Assembly: GCA_932521035.1 (NCBI GenBank)
Contig: OW051494.1
Location: 6,186,001 to 6,250,000, forward strand
Direction of reading: 5' to 3'
Origin: Oscheius dolichura
Lineage: Eukaryota > Nematoda > Chromadorea > Rhabditida > Rhabditidae
DNA length: 64,000 nucleotides
In this document: in pieces, positions 1-10,337 of the stretch
How positions within the stretch are numbered: the first letter of the stretch is position 1
Layout: every line of letters begins with the position of its first letter
Notes under the pieces: model-generated
Seen by the model: only the letters and a program-made list of their open reading frames with translations
Told to the model about the DNA's origin: nothing
Database searches by the model: none
Translations under genes and position numbers: made by a program

Positions 1-835
1 CCGTCCGGCCAATACCAGCACTGCAATGCACGAGAACAAGCGAATATACCCGGAGATAGGCCAGCAGTCGGAGGACAGCTCGACAGCTCTTGGGCACGTG
101 CTTATCCGGCCAGGTACGATAATGATAATGCCTAAACGGATGGATGCTCTCCTCGGGCAAACCGTGCCCTACCTGACTTCTCGCCAACTGCCGTCGCCAC
201 TGATCATTTTGAGGTCCGTCCGGGTGATGTGCCTGTCCAGTTCGAAAGTGCCCAAGAACAGGACCTTTATATCCCCGAAAATCATGATCTCGCCATAGTG
301 CCGGGGGAAATAAGCCTCGCACTTCTTTTTCCCGACTTCCACAAAGTTACACAGTTGGACGACTGCCTGAACACCGCAGAACTCGACCATCCGCCAGAAG
401 TCAACGACTGTGCCGGCTGTTGGTCCTTGTGAGGCGATGAACTCCGGCTTGACCAGCGGATCTCCTCTTACGAAGTTGGCGTGGACGTAGTCGCTGCCCT
501 TGCCGTCGGAGAGCACGACTCGGCTCTTGTCATAGCAGATCACGTTGTTGTAGCGATTCTTGGCCCTGTTCTGGTCGAAGGCCTTCCTCTCCGGGCAGAC
601 ACCCGTGTACTTCTTCAACTCCGTGTTGTACTCTTCCAACAGGCCCTTGATCCCCTTAGCCACCACCCATCTCACAAACGGCTCAAAGTCGGGGATAGCC
701 TTCTCCGGGGTCGCCAATTGTGCCTGGAACAGCTCCAGAATATCCTAAATCTTAGTCTGGAGCAGTTCGGCCGGAGGATACCGCTGGCTGCTCATACATC
801 TTCGGACCCGGAGGAACGGCCAACAGGCTCTTCAT
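1..835 (-). CDS. Nematode-type protein tyrosine phosphatase, 3' part cut off by the window edge
   Basis: A classical tyrosine phosphatase domain removing phosphate from phosphotyrosine proteins. On the minus strand the protein reads MKSLLAVPPGPKMYEQPA, a 41-base intron, then the domain. Hallmarks in order are the KNRYNNV loop (phosphotyrosine recognition), DYVHANFVRG, FIASQGPT, DFWRMV, the WPD loop (TWPDKHVP) after an intron at about 132-172, and the catalytic P-loop HCSAGIGRT at the very left edge, with the nucleophile Cys and Arg present. The start at 835 is the first ATG in frame; no signal peptide or membrane segment is evident, so it is probably one of the small cytosolic PTPs expanded in nematodes. 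The C-terminal part beyond the P-loop lies outside the window. Family assignment is firm; the start and the specific orthologue are not. Confidence 0.85.
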
Positions 836-1307
836 CCCGGAGAAAGGGACAGTGGCCAACTGACCCGTCTGCCCGGCTTATCCCCATCTTGTCTTTATTC
901 CGGAAATAACAGGAACGGGACTCGGTCCCTCGGCTGCCCGTTCCTTGGCCTCGCCAGGCGCCCTTAAGCCATTGGACTTAAGTCGCCGTCTCTGACCCCC
1001 GCTGAGCTCTTTCCTCAGCCATCTGGCCCTTAAAGGTCTAATAATTAATTGATTCTTACACGCGTAAATACTTAATTGTTCGCTAGAGGACACCCTGCTG
1101 TCGTCTCGAATTCATGTTTATTGCACGGAGGATATCTATGAAAAATAGCGGGATGAAGTGCGAGACAAAGTGAGAAGGGAGGACGGCAATGACCGCAGGT
1201 AGCACACAAAAATTAGATGGGGACCTGTCTTGCGGGGAAGTAGCACATTTTCGAGATGACGAGCACATGTTTGAGAGAGATATCAAAGGGGGAGAGGGGG
1301 GATAAGA
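836..1307. other. Intergenic stretch between the phosphatase and the AT-hook gene
   Basis: No convincing exon was found on either strand. It should hold the 5' region of the phosphatase and the 3' UTR of the AT-hook gene, both on the minus strand. Confidence 0.5.
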
Positions 1308-4300
1308 TCAATTGCTGAGCATCTCCATGTCGCCGGCGGAGGTCTCCTTCTCGTCGTCGTCATCGTCCGGCAGCTGCCCTTCTATGACGCCCTCATTATT
1401 GGCACTGGCCAACAGATCTGTCAGGAAGTTGAACGGCAGCTCCTTCACATTCAGGATCTCCGGGGCACCGGTCACTAAAGATTCAATGTTTATGAAAGGA
1501 GGGGGGTCCGGCTTACGAGGCTCCTCGTTCTCCTGGGAGTGGCCGCGTTCGGACTTGATGGTGCCGTTGACCCCGTTGCTGCCGGAGCCGTTCATGCCAA
1601 TCATCATGTGTTGGGAGATGATGTTCTGGGCCATCATGTCGGCCATGAAGTGTCCTCCGGGCAGATTGTTCAGATGTACCCGGCCCATGTTGGAGAGGCT
1701 CCCTGCCGGCAACCCTAATTCAATTTCCTAAAAATGAACCTTGACTCTTCGCGGCTATTCAGCCCTACCTTCTGTCGCTCGGCTATCCTCGAGACGAGTT
1801 TCATAGCCCAGGTCAGCTTCAGTTTGACGTGTCCTCCCTGCTCCTCCAGGAGGCCGGGTGCCTTCTCCAGAATATAGCTCCTGGCCACTTGGAGGGCGGC
1901 CGAGGCTGTCAGATGTTGGTGGGGCTCGTTCTTTTTGTAGTGGACCATGTAGTCTACGAGGTCGGCGTCGAGCTCGTCTCCGATCAGTTTCGGACGACCA
2001 CGTCCTCGGCCACGGAGGAAGCCGGGAGAGCCGGTGGAGTGGGCGGCGTTCATCTTCATCATCTCCATCATATGGGGAGGGAACAGCGGGGACTGTGGGA
2101 CGGAGGACGGCTGGAAGAGAAAACCAATAAAAGAAACAAGGAGAAAGAACAAACCTGCGTCTGGTTGGGTGTAGCCGGTTGGAGGATCGGTGGTCCACCA
2201 TTCCTGTCGTTATCACCCTCGCCTTCGGATGAGGGTCCGGGGGAGCCGGATAGGTTGATCGGCACCGTGGGGGTGGTGGGCGTGCTCTGCTGGCTCATCT
2301 GGTTCATGGCGTTGAATTGACTCATTGACTGTCCCAGCTGGCCGTGGGCATGAAGGATACCTGAAGGAAATCTCTATCCTTCCGTCTCTTCCTCTTCACT
2401 CACTGCTGTTGCTGTCTTTCCTCTGGTAATAAGTCGACACCGGTGGGGGCACTCCGAACTTTTTGGCGGCTGCCACTGCTCCGTGTATCCTCGCATACTC
2501 GGCGACCATCTTCTTCTCGGCCGGCCCGGCGAGGATCTTCCCTCCGCCTTGGTGGGTCGAGTATGTCTGTCCGAGAGGCACTGGTGGTCGTTTTGTCAAC
2601 TGATTCAAGGCTTGGATCTGTTGCTGTGTCGGCCCGGGGAAGACGTGCCCCACTCCCGTGTCCTCCTGAACCTGGTCACTCGTCAGCTGGTCGGACGAGG
2701 GCAGACCAACCTGTTGTTTGATGCCGTTCATCTGCCGGTGTCGTGCCTGGCAGGGTGTACAGGGACAGGGGGCCACGTTGAGTGTCTTCATAATTCGGGT
2801 GAGCTGAAACGGATCGATACTCTCTTTATTAGTAACACGGCCAGTTGTTGTCTCCCCTGTCCACTAAATGCTTTTCACACCGGGGCTGCTTTATTACAAG
2901 TGCTCGGCACCGGGGGCGCCCTCCCCCCAATCAGGGTGTCACTGTCTCCCCCTCCCCTATAATTTCCTCCGTAAGAAACACAAGATTTATGGGCCTCCCC
3001 GTTGACTCAGAGTTTATATTTTCGCAGAGAGCTTATCAGTTTTGGAGAGCGAGAAAATAGACGAGAAAAACGAGTTTATGGCATGATTTTTGGGTATTGA
3101 TCTGGAAAACTTTGGACTTTTAATAAAGGGGGCAGCGGGGGTCTGGTTGGTCTGGCTGGCCTACCTGGTGGCTGACATAGATGAAGCTGTTCTTGAGGTC
3201 GGCCACCTCGCGGTCCAGCGAGACGGGCGGGCAGTGCTCGCCCCGCACCTGCATCACCGACGAGATGTCGTCCTCCAGGTCCTGCAATGAAATATTAATT
3301 TTATCCAAACAAAAAAGACGTGGGAATTGGATAATTTCCGGTTGAAAATGGCTCGACCAGATGGCAAATTTTGGGCTTTTTATTGATAATTTACGAGGGT
3401 TCGCGAGCCGGTTCGACGAATGACCCCTGGCGGGGGGAGGCCGGCTTGACAGGCCCCTATTTCCCCTTTTTTTTATCCCTCAAAGGGTAGGGGAACACTC
3501 GAAGAAGTTCAGCCGGACCATAAAGAGTCACCCTAGAGTGCACTAGACGCCTCACGACATCATCCCCCCAGACTTTTTATTCATCCCCGTTTTAAAAGAG
3601 TTGAGTAAAGGAAGCCAGAGGTACGGTAACGCAATGGAAGTCACGACACAATCAGTTAAAGAAAAAATGGGGAAAAAGGCGACTGGGTGACTCGTGCGTC
3701 TGGATGTGACCCGGCTGCGGTGAGCAAATAAAAGGTTTCACAAAATGTAAGTGCAGAGGAGGGAATACAAACGAATCGACCGCAAAATAAAGATAACTAT
3801 TCGATAAGCCCCCCGGTTATTAGGGTGCCCCTGCTCCAGCCCCATCGATCCCCTCTCCTAATGTTTAAAAACGACATAAATAAAGGAGTCTGCCCCCTTT
3901 GATTTTGTCTAAATGACCAGAGACAAGGAGGGGGCCGGTGTCATCCGAGTCTCCCCCTCTCCTCCTCCCTGGCCACCGCCGTTTTTGCTCATAATGCGGC
4001 TAATGCGGATCACCTCGTTATCGGCTGCCTTATTCTAATTTGTCCCCCTCGCAAAGTAAACTCGGCCGACGACGGAAAATCAATTAAAAACCGTCGGCGC
4101 TGTCTTTGTTTAAAATTTTATCTTTCATCTCAGGGTCGGCCGAATTTCGATGACAAAGAGGCCGACTCCCTTTTTTATTGATCCCCTTAACTTTTTTAAA
4201 TGTAAACCGGCCCGATACCTGGTGATCCTCGCCGTCCTGCGACGAGCTGACACTCATGCTCCGGTCGGCCGAGCTCTGACGGGCTCCGTTGAGGTGGATC

Positions 4301-4362
4301 GCTCCAGGACCATTGGACGACGACAACTGACTTCGAAGCTGGAGGTCGGCCTCCTCGAGCAT
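1308..4362 (-). CDS. Nuclear protein with AT-hook and helix-turn-helix-like regions, possible transcription regulator
   Basis: Exons on the minus strand join in one frame: an N-terminal exon at 4219-4362 (MLEEADLQLRSQL..., helical), a 0.94-kb intron, an exon starting at 3281 (DLEDDISSVMQVRGEHC...), then exons around 2.8-2.4, 2.33, 2.1-1.76 and 1.71-1.31 kb. Visible parts are a conserved helix-rich stretch ending in VAAAKKFGVPPPVSTYYQRK, a Pro/Ser/Thr/Gln linker, an AT-hook core RGRGRGRPK, and a second helix-rich stretch with LVDYMVHYKKN and GGHVKLKLTWAMKLVSRIAER. The tail is acidic (DDDDDEKE). The two helical stretches look like HTH domains of the Pipsqueak/CENP-B type, but that is an inference. 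It is probably a DNA-binding nuclear factor; I do not recognise the orthologue. The first exon begins exactly after ttttcag, so upstream exons may exist in the long non-coding region beyond. Confidence 0.65.
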
Positions 4363-7300
4363 CTGAAAAATGGCTTGTATTTGGGAGGATAGGGGAAAGA
4401 GGCGAGAAATTACAAGGAAGCGAGGAGGCAGGGGAGGGCCGGGCGAATATTTATGTGGATGTGTTCTGGGAATGTATTAGTATGAAATGTCCATGAAATT
4501 ATGGGATTAGGAGGCAGGAGGGAGTCGAACTCGCGCGTCATCCGGAGAGAACCTGGCCAGGCCGAGCGAGGGGAGAACGCCAAATGAAACGGCGCCTGCG
4601 GGAATTTCAAATTACATTTTCTAGGGGCCAAGTGTCTCATTTTTCGTAATTCCACACATCGATTTTCCCTAAATATTTCACAATTGCTTTCGCTTTCTTT
4701 TCTCGCTTGAAAATACGAGGAAACAGGTCATAAACGGGGGCAGGGAGAGGTCGACAATTTCATCACTACTTTTTATTTTTTTTCTAGAAGAAATTTAAAA
4801 GAGAGAAAAGAACCGGGTCTTGACGGGGGGCGGGCTGTCCGTTGAAAAAACGGGCGGGAGGACGACCGCCCGGCTGTCTGCCCCTGACCATCGCCTTCTC
4901 CTAGAAAGCATAGAATACGCTTTCAAAAATGGCGGTCTCTCTGATGAAATGGGTCGGAAAATAGGAGACGGGGATCATGCGAGCATTTTTATGAGTTGGA
5001 ACGAGTTTCGGATACCCCCAGTCCATTATTTTTAAGATTTAAAGGGCGGCCGGGGACAGGGGAGATGGCGAATTGCCTGACTGGCTGACTCACGTCCACC
5101 ACCCCGTTTCAATATATAATTTCCTCGCCTGAGTCAGTTACAGTATCCTCCCCACCGGGGGGACGAGGTATAAAGGCGAATGTAAGAGGAATAACAAAAG
5201 CTGCTATCGGGCAGGGGGCGGTCAGATAAGAATTATTAAAGCGGGCAAATATTAATAAAAGGCGAACAAACAGCGGATATCGATTGGCAGTCAGTGGCCG
5301 GTCGAATAATTATTCGGTGTCCTTGATCTGCCGTCCCTTGTCTCCTCCCGGGTCTCGGGTTACAAAATAGTGAAATAAGCGGCGACGAATGGACTCTCTA
5401 ACGAGACAAGCCGATTAGGCGGCAGAGAAACCAACTCCTTCGTTTTTCTATGAATAAGGGAAGGGGGGTATCTATCGGGGGATCTCACGGACTCGGGTCC
5501 ATGGGAACCGGGGGGCGGTCAGTGGTGGTAGCGGCAGATAACAAAGAGGAACTGGCGAGGTGTTTTCTTCGGGGGGCGAGAGGTCACTGAATGGGCCTGT
5601 TTACCCTCTGACAAGTAAACACACCGGCCCCCGGCTAGGTAGCCCCAATACATAAATGTAGGATGTCGTGTCCCGCTGTTTATAAAATAGTCCCGGGGCC
5701 CTGGGCCGCAAAATAAAATTTATTATGGCCGACCGAGGCCAGCCCTCTTCTAAACGATATTGCCATCGATCGGCATCAAATATACAATTAATTTCGGGAG
5801 GGAGGCCAGTCCCGAAACATGAAACCCCCTCGAATTTTTAATATAGCCGCCTTCCCTTTATTTTTTGTCATATTTTCGTACAGTGCCTTTGATTTCCTTG
5901 GCCAAATAGCCCCGGTCTTCTCCGGCCCTTTACTATACACATAAAGATGAGCAAATGTGCAAATATTTCCTGTTAGGAGGGGGGTAAAGGCAAAATATAA
6001 CTGTATCCTCTCTTTATAGGGGGAGGAGGACAGGGGGCATGGAGGCCGTAATTAGAATTAGACGAGGTCACCCACTCAATGACATCCGCCCCCCGGACCG
6101 AGGCGAAACTGTATCACCCTGGGAACACGAATATCAACTCGAACTGGATCGGCCCCCCTACCAGCTGCCCCCTACTGGATCAGTCAGAGGGGAGGAGGGG
6201 GGATGAGATTAGAGCCAGGTGTCAGAGGACGAGGAGGGGAGGGACGAGTGACCTTGGGGCTCGCGGTCGTATCGTGTCCCGTATATTCGAAATGGAATGG
6301 CTACAGATGAAATGTTTTCGTTCCGTCGGGGGCCAAACTAGTTTTTACATCAAATGTAATTGCACATGAACAATTTATGATGGAGGGGAGGACGAATGTA
6401 AGAGGAGAAGGAGATCAATGAAGTTAATTTTACGGAGGGAGAGCGGTCGGTCACGAGAGCCACGGCCTCTGTGGTGTGTATTATATGGGAGGTTAATTCA
6501 AATAATGGAGGGACAAGGACGGCCACGGACCAATCGATATTGGGTACATTACATTATAAATAGAGGAGGGTCAGGGGGCTGGAGGCGGGGTCACCGAGAC
6601 CGACCGCCCGCCGGGCACCCGAGCACCAACAGTCCGGGGGTCGAATTGAAACAGAGAAGGTCACCCAACTAATGAGAAAGGGCCCTCTACCCCCCAGACC
6701 CTCCCCTGGCCTTTTGTATAAATCATTTGTTTTCCCGCCCATTGAAATTTGAAAAGGGGACCGGCGGCTGTTTTTCTCCTCTCTTTCGTAATCCAACTTC
6801 CAGAAGTCATTAATGAAGCCATTGGGGGAGGATGTTGCGTGTGGGGCTCACCTTAGGGACACGTGCTGTTCTCAGGGAGAGGGGGCAGACTGGGTGCACC
6901 GAGCGAAAACGAGGGTCAGTTCACAGGATCAGGTAGACTTCCTCCTCCTCCTGGGAGTCTAATTGTTCGGCGACATCTGGCCGGTCCCCTCTGGAAATAA
7001 GAGCTGATCAGTACTCGAATAAACAGAGCCGGGGTGCGAATGGTCACGCCGTGTGTACCCGAGGGGAGCCCCCTACTCCAGTTGGAGCCCCTTTGTTCCG
7101 ACAGTGAGAGGCCGAGGGGGAGAGACTAAAAACGACACAAAGAGGCCACCCTTTTATATAAATTGCCAGGGGCCAAGTCTCTATTGAAAAGTCTCGGCTA
7201 ATGGTAGGGGTCCTGTGCCCCCGAAATTACATGTCTCGGCTGAGGGATTTAGAATGGGCCAGGCACAGATGGAGCGACTGAATTATGCATATAGGGCCCC

Positions 7301-7818
7301 CGATCATATTAAGACGGCGGGCAAGGAGCGAACCTTTGGAAATCCGGCACCGACAGCTGTCTAAATTACACAAAATAACGGCCATTCCCTATTCATTTTA
7401 TATTTATGACGGGGCCAACCAATCCCCGGGCAGGACCCCTCGTCCTCCTCCTCCTCCTGGGGGGTACCTCTCTTTTATTTACAATATCGATTGTATAAAC
7501 AGCCAGCCCCCCCCCCTTTTCTCTCTCTATTATCTCCTTTTTTACAAGACGGCGTCCTTGTGGAGGCCGCCGGCCCCGCCACGGCTAACATAAATTATAT
7601 TGGCTAAAGGGCAAGGGGAGAGGGGGCCGGCGAGGGCCATTTGTATTTACAAAGGCAATAAGGCCCGGCGAAAGGTCGAATAAAGAATAAGCGCTATCGA
7701 TTCGACGGAGAGGGGCTGAGTGACCCCCGCCGACATTTTATTATACACAACTCGAAGGGGCTAGCCAAGAAGAAATTTTATTAGACGCTGTGTCTTGGGG
7801 AGGAAGAGAAGGAGGACA
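4363..7818. other. 3.4-kb GC-rich stretch without recognisable genes
   Basis: No exon with a believable domain was found on either strand. The sequence has many short G-runs, C-runs and purine tracts and scattered AT-rich islands. Its position 5' of the AT-hook gene suggests regulatory DNA or 5' introns of that gene, but this is inference only. Confidence 0.5.
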
Positions 7819-8196
7819 TCAGGCAGGAAGACGACGAGGACGGACGGAGGAGACCAGGCGGCAGATGTCGCGAGGAGGACGGTCGGCCGAGATGTCGACC
7901 AGGAGGACGAGCTCCTTGGAGGGGTAGTGCTGGGGAGGCACGTGGGGGCAGACGGGATCCTTCTCCGGCTCGGGCTTCTTCTCCTCCTTCTTGATTACTT
8001 CCAGTCCTCCTTTGATGGTAAGGCTCTTCGGGGATTTGTTCTTTCTGTTGCGGAGGACCATCACAACCAGACTGACCAGCTGGACCCCGACGCCGGCAAA
8101 GATCAGCAGAAGGCCGACCATCCCCACGGTGCCCAGCTGGTCCAGCGTGTCCGACAAGCGAGAGAGACGACTTCTTGCGGCAAGGAGACTCTCCAT
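7819..8196 (-). CDS. Small single-pass membrane protein (about 125 residues), function unknown
   Basis: An uninterrupted minus-strand frame starts MESLLAARSRLSRLSDTLDQ and has one strong membrane segment (about residues 22-48, MVGLLLIFAGVGVQLVSLVV). A basic stop-transfer stretch follows (RNRKNKSPKS), then a charged, Lys/Glu/Pro-rich tail (VIKKEEKKPEPEKDP). No signal peptide precedes it. I do not recognise the family. It lies 88 bases downstream of the stop codon of the protease gene on the same strand, a spacing that fits co-transcription. The frame is open throughout with GC-ending codons like its neighbours, which supports it being coding, but no homology does. Confidence 0.5.
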   Translation of the reverse strand: MESLLAARSRLSRLSDTLDQLGTVGMVGLLLIFAGVGVQLVSLVVMVLRNRKNKSPKSLTIKGGLEVIKKEEKKPEPEKDPVCPHVPPQHYPSKELVLLVDISADRPPRDICRLVSSVRPRRLPA

Positions 8197-8284
8197 TCCG
8201 ACCGAATCTTATGGAAACAGACAATAGAATGAATATACAAAAGCACAAAAGGATGAATTATGAAATTTTACTTTTAGAATGTTT

Positions 8285-9522
8285 TTAGATGTTGTGTTCT
8301 CGGCAAGTGTTGTCTTCGGCGGTCGGCGACGTCCTGTTGAGGGGGTCGGACTTGGCCGAGGGCGAGGCGGACGTCTTCGTAGAGGTGGATGACCTTCTGT
8401 CTGTCCGGGCCCTCTCCTGCAGCAGACTGGCCCCCTCGATGACTGTATAGGTGAAGTCCGGCCGAAGAACCACCGTCACAGTCATAGACTCTTCGTCTCG
8501 TCCGCTGAAAATCAACTGCTCCAATGAGCCTGCTTTCCGGGGAGTACCAACCGTTTAGCAAATACGGAAGTAGTCAAAAAGAAAGAATTTTGGAGAAATC
8601 GCCAAGCCTTGAAAAAGCGCGTTTCGGGTAGCTCCTCGGTCCTAAACGGTTGATACTGGCCGGCCGACAGGGGAGACGGCTCACCTGGAGAAGACGGCCG
8701 TGTTGAAGTCATCCCAGGAACACGTCGGCCGGCTGAGGACGGAGACTAGGAAACGGTAGACGGCTGCCAGATCGTAGCTGTGACTGGAATCTCTCTTACT
8801 ATTCGGAGGATAATAGGAGACTGACCGGGCGGGATCCTGGGTCCTGGCGAGGTTGGTAACGCAGGCCACGGCCCGGTAGCCACAGGACCAGTCGTCGTGC
8901 TGGTGTTCGTAGTTGAGCTCGACGCTGACGGGGATCTCTCCTCCGGGGAACAGGTGCCCGAACATCGTCTGTATCTGCTGCTTCACGGGCTGTGTTAACT
9001 AGATATTGGTGAGGAGGACGGAAAGGAGAGGACTGACCACGTGGTCGATGTCGACGGAGCCGAGCGAGTCGTAAAGGAAGACCTTCTTGCGGCTGTTCAG
9101 GTAGAGGACGACGTAGTGGGTCCGGTCCTCGTCGAAGATTATCTGGATGACCCGGTGGCTGCCGGTCACCAGTCGCCGGACACTGTCCGCATCCAACTAA
9201 AACCTCGCTTTTACCTAGAAATAGAAGTGGGAGACCACCCGTCGGCAGCAGCAGACCCATTGCCAGAAAGTCGGCGGCAGCACACCCGCTTCCCTCTAAA
9301 ATGAATTGTTCGATTCAGACGAACAATCCATTCCGGAAGGCGGCTGAACTGACCGTGATCGACTGGATGGCCAGCAGGCCCTCGATGGCCATCTTCCTCT
9401 CCTGCGCCGCCTTCTGCAGCCTGTCGCAGAAGGTGTTCATCAGGTCGTCCAGGAGACGCTCCCCGAAGACTTGCTCCTCGTCGCGGGCCGTCCTCAGCAC
9501 CTCCGATTCTGTCTCATCTCTG
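8285..9522 (-). CDS. Ulp1-like cysteine protease (C48 fold), 5' end unresolved
   Basis: Contains the catalytic triad of the Ulp1/SENP class, which cleaves ubiquitin-like modifiers: His in THYVVLYLN, Asp in VFLYDSLGS, and Cys in QHDDWSCGYRAV with the oxyanion Gln six residues before it. Exons in order are an N-terminal helical segment near 9500-9315 (RTARDEEQVFGERLLDDL), a short exon with PPTFWQWV, the His/Asp exon 9196-9010, the Cys exon 8990-8691 and a 3' exon 8527-8285. The last exon has two open frames. The one with ESMTVTVVLRPDFTYTV looks more protein-like but does not match the phase of the preceding donor, so either a join is wrong or the gene ends earlier. The intron between them carries a small terminal-inverted-repeat element. 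It could be a host SUMO-type protease or derive from a transposon protease. Confidence 0.65.
8545..8655. mobile_element. Short TA-flanked inverted-repeat element (MITE-like), 111 bases
   Basis: The left end reads TACCAACCGTTTAG and the right end is its near-perfect inverse (CTAAACGGTTGATA), 13 of 14 bases matching. TA dinucleotides at both ends fit a Tc1/mariner-type target duplication. It lies inside an intron of the Ulp1-like gene. Confidence 0.6.
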
Positions 9523-10337
9523 TATTCTCCCGGTTAGAAAAGGGATACGGTAGACAAACTTTGTTGTAGTCATCTGACCGAAATTCGAGTGGAAAATGAT
9601 GATTTATCATTCTCGTCTGTGTCTGTGACCTGTTATAACCTCTAACTGGATTTTCGTAGGTTTGGATCATTTTGTGGTATGATTCAAATTTTAATATCTA
9701 TGCACCTGTACCGTTCTAACCATAATTAGAAGTGATTTGGCCTTCAGCATGACCTAATATTACGGCTGTCTTCGAATCCCTTACTATCTACTTTTTATTA
9801 AAGCGCTATGGTGTTTGTCTGTCTGTTTGTTTGTTTGTCTGTCCGATGGAAAAGGGATTACTAATTTTTTAATCCCGGGGGGCGCCGCAGGCGGTCGTCG
9901 GCGGAAAAGCGGAAAGGTCGCCACAGGTCGAAACGAATAAGTTTGACAGATAGACGACAGCCGTAGACTGCCGAAGACCCGCTGGTAGAAACAAATAAAC
10001 AACAACAAATATTTATTATAGATTAGATTGAAGTCTTCTTCGATCTGTACAGCGAGATTCGCGAAGATCCACCAAGTTCCGAGAGGACGCTTTCCAGAAA
10101 GAGAGAGCGTAGTCAACTGTGGCGTGTCGACGAGGCCCGGAAGAGCGGGCGCTGCTTCCTTCCCTCGGGAGCTCTGTGTTGAGGATTGATGTCAAATCCG
10201 ATACAACGGCGACGCCCGGCCCCTCAACTCTCTAACCTCTCCTAATCCAGTTACCCCTCCCCGCCCTATCCTCCCCTTTACCGTTCGAGGGTATCTTCCT
10301 GTCCACCGTTCGAGGGTATCTTCCTGTCCACGGGAGG
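9523..10337. other. Divergent 5' region between the protease gene and the TWIK channel
   Basis: The missing 5' exon(s) of the minus-strand protease gene probably lie here, but none could be fixed. There is a short (gtct/gttt)n tract near 9815-9845. No other gene was seen. Confidence 0.4.
10281..10331. repeat. 25-base tandem duplication just upstream of the TWIK channel start
   Basis: The unit CCGTTCGAGGGTATCTTCCT plus GTCCA occurs twice, head to tail and without mismatch, ending a few bases before the start codon at 10338. It may be a 5' UTR or promoter element, or just a recent duplication. Confidence 0.85.
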
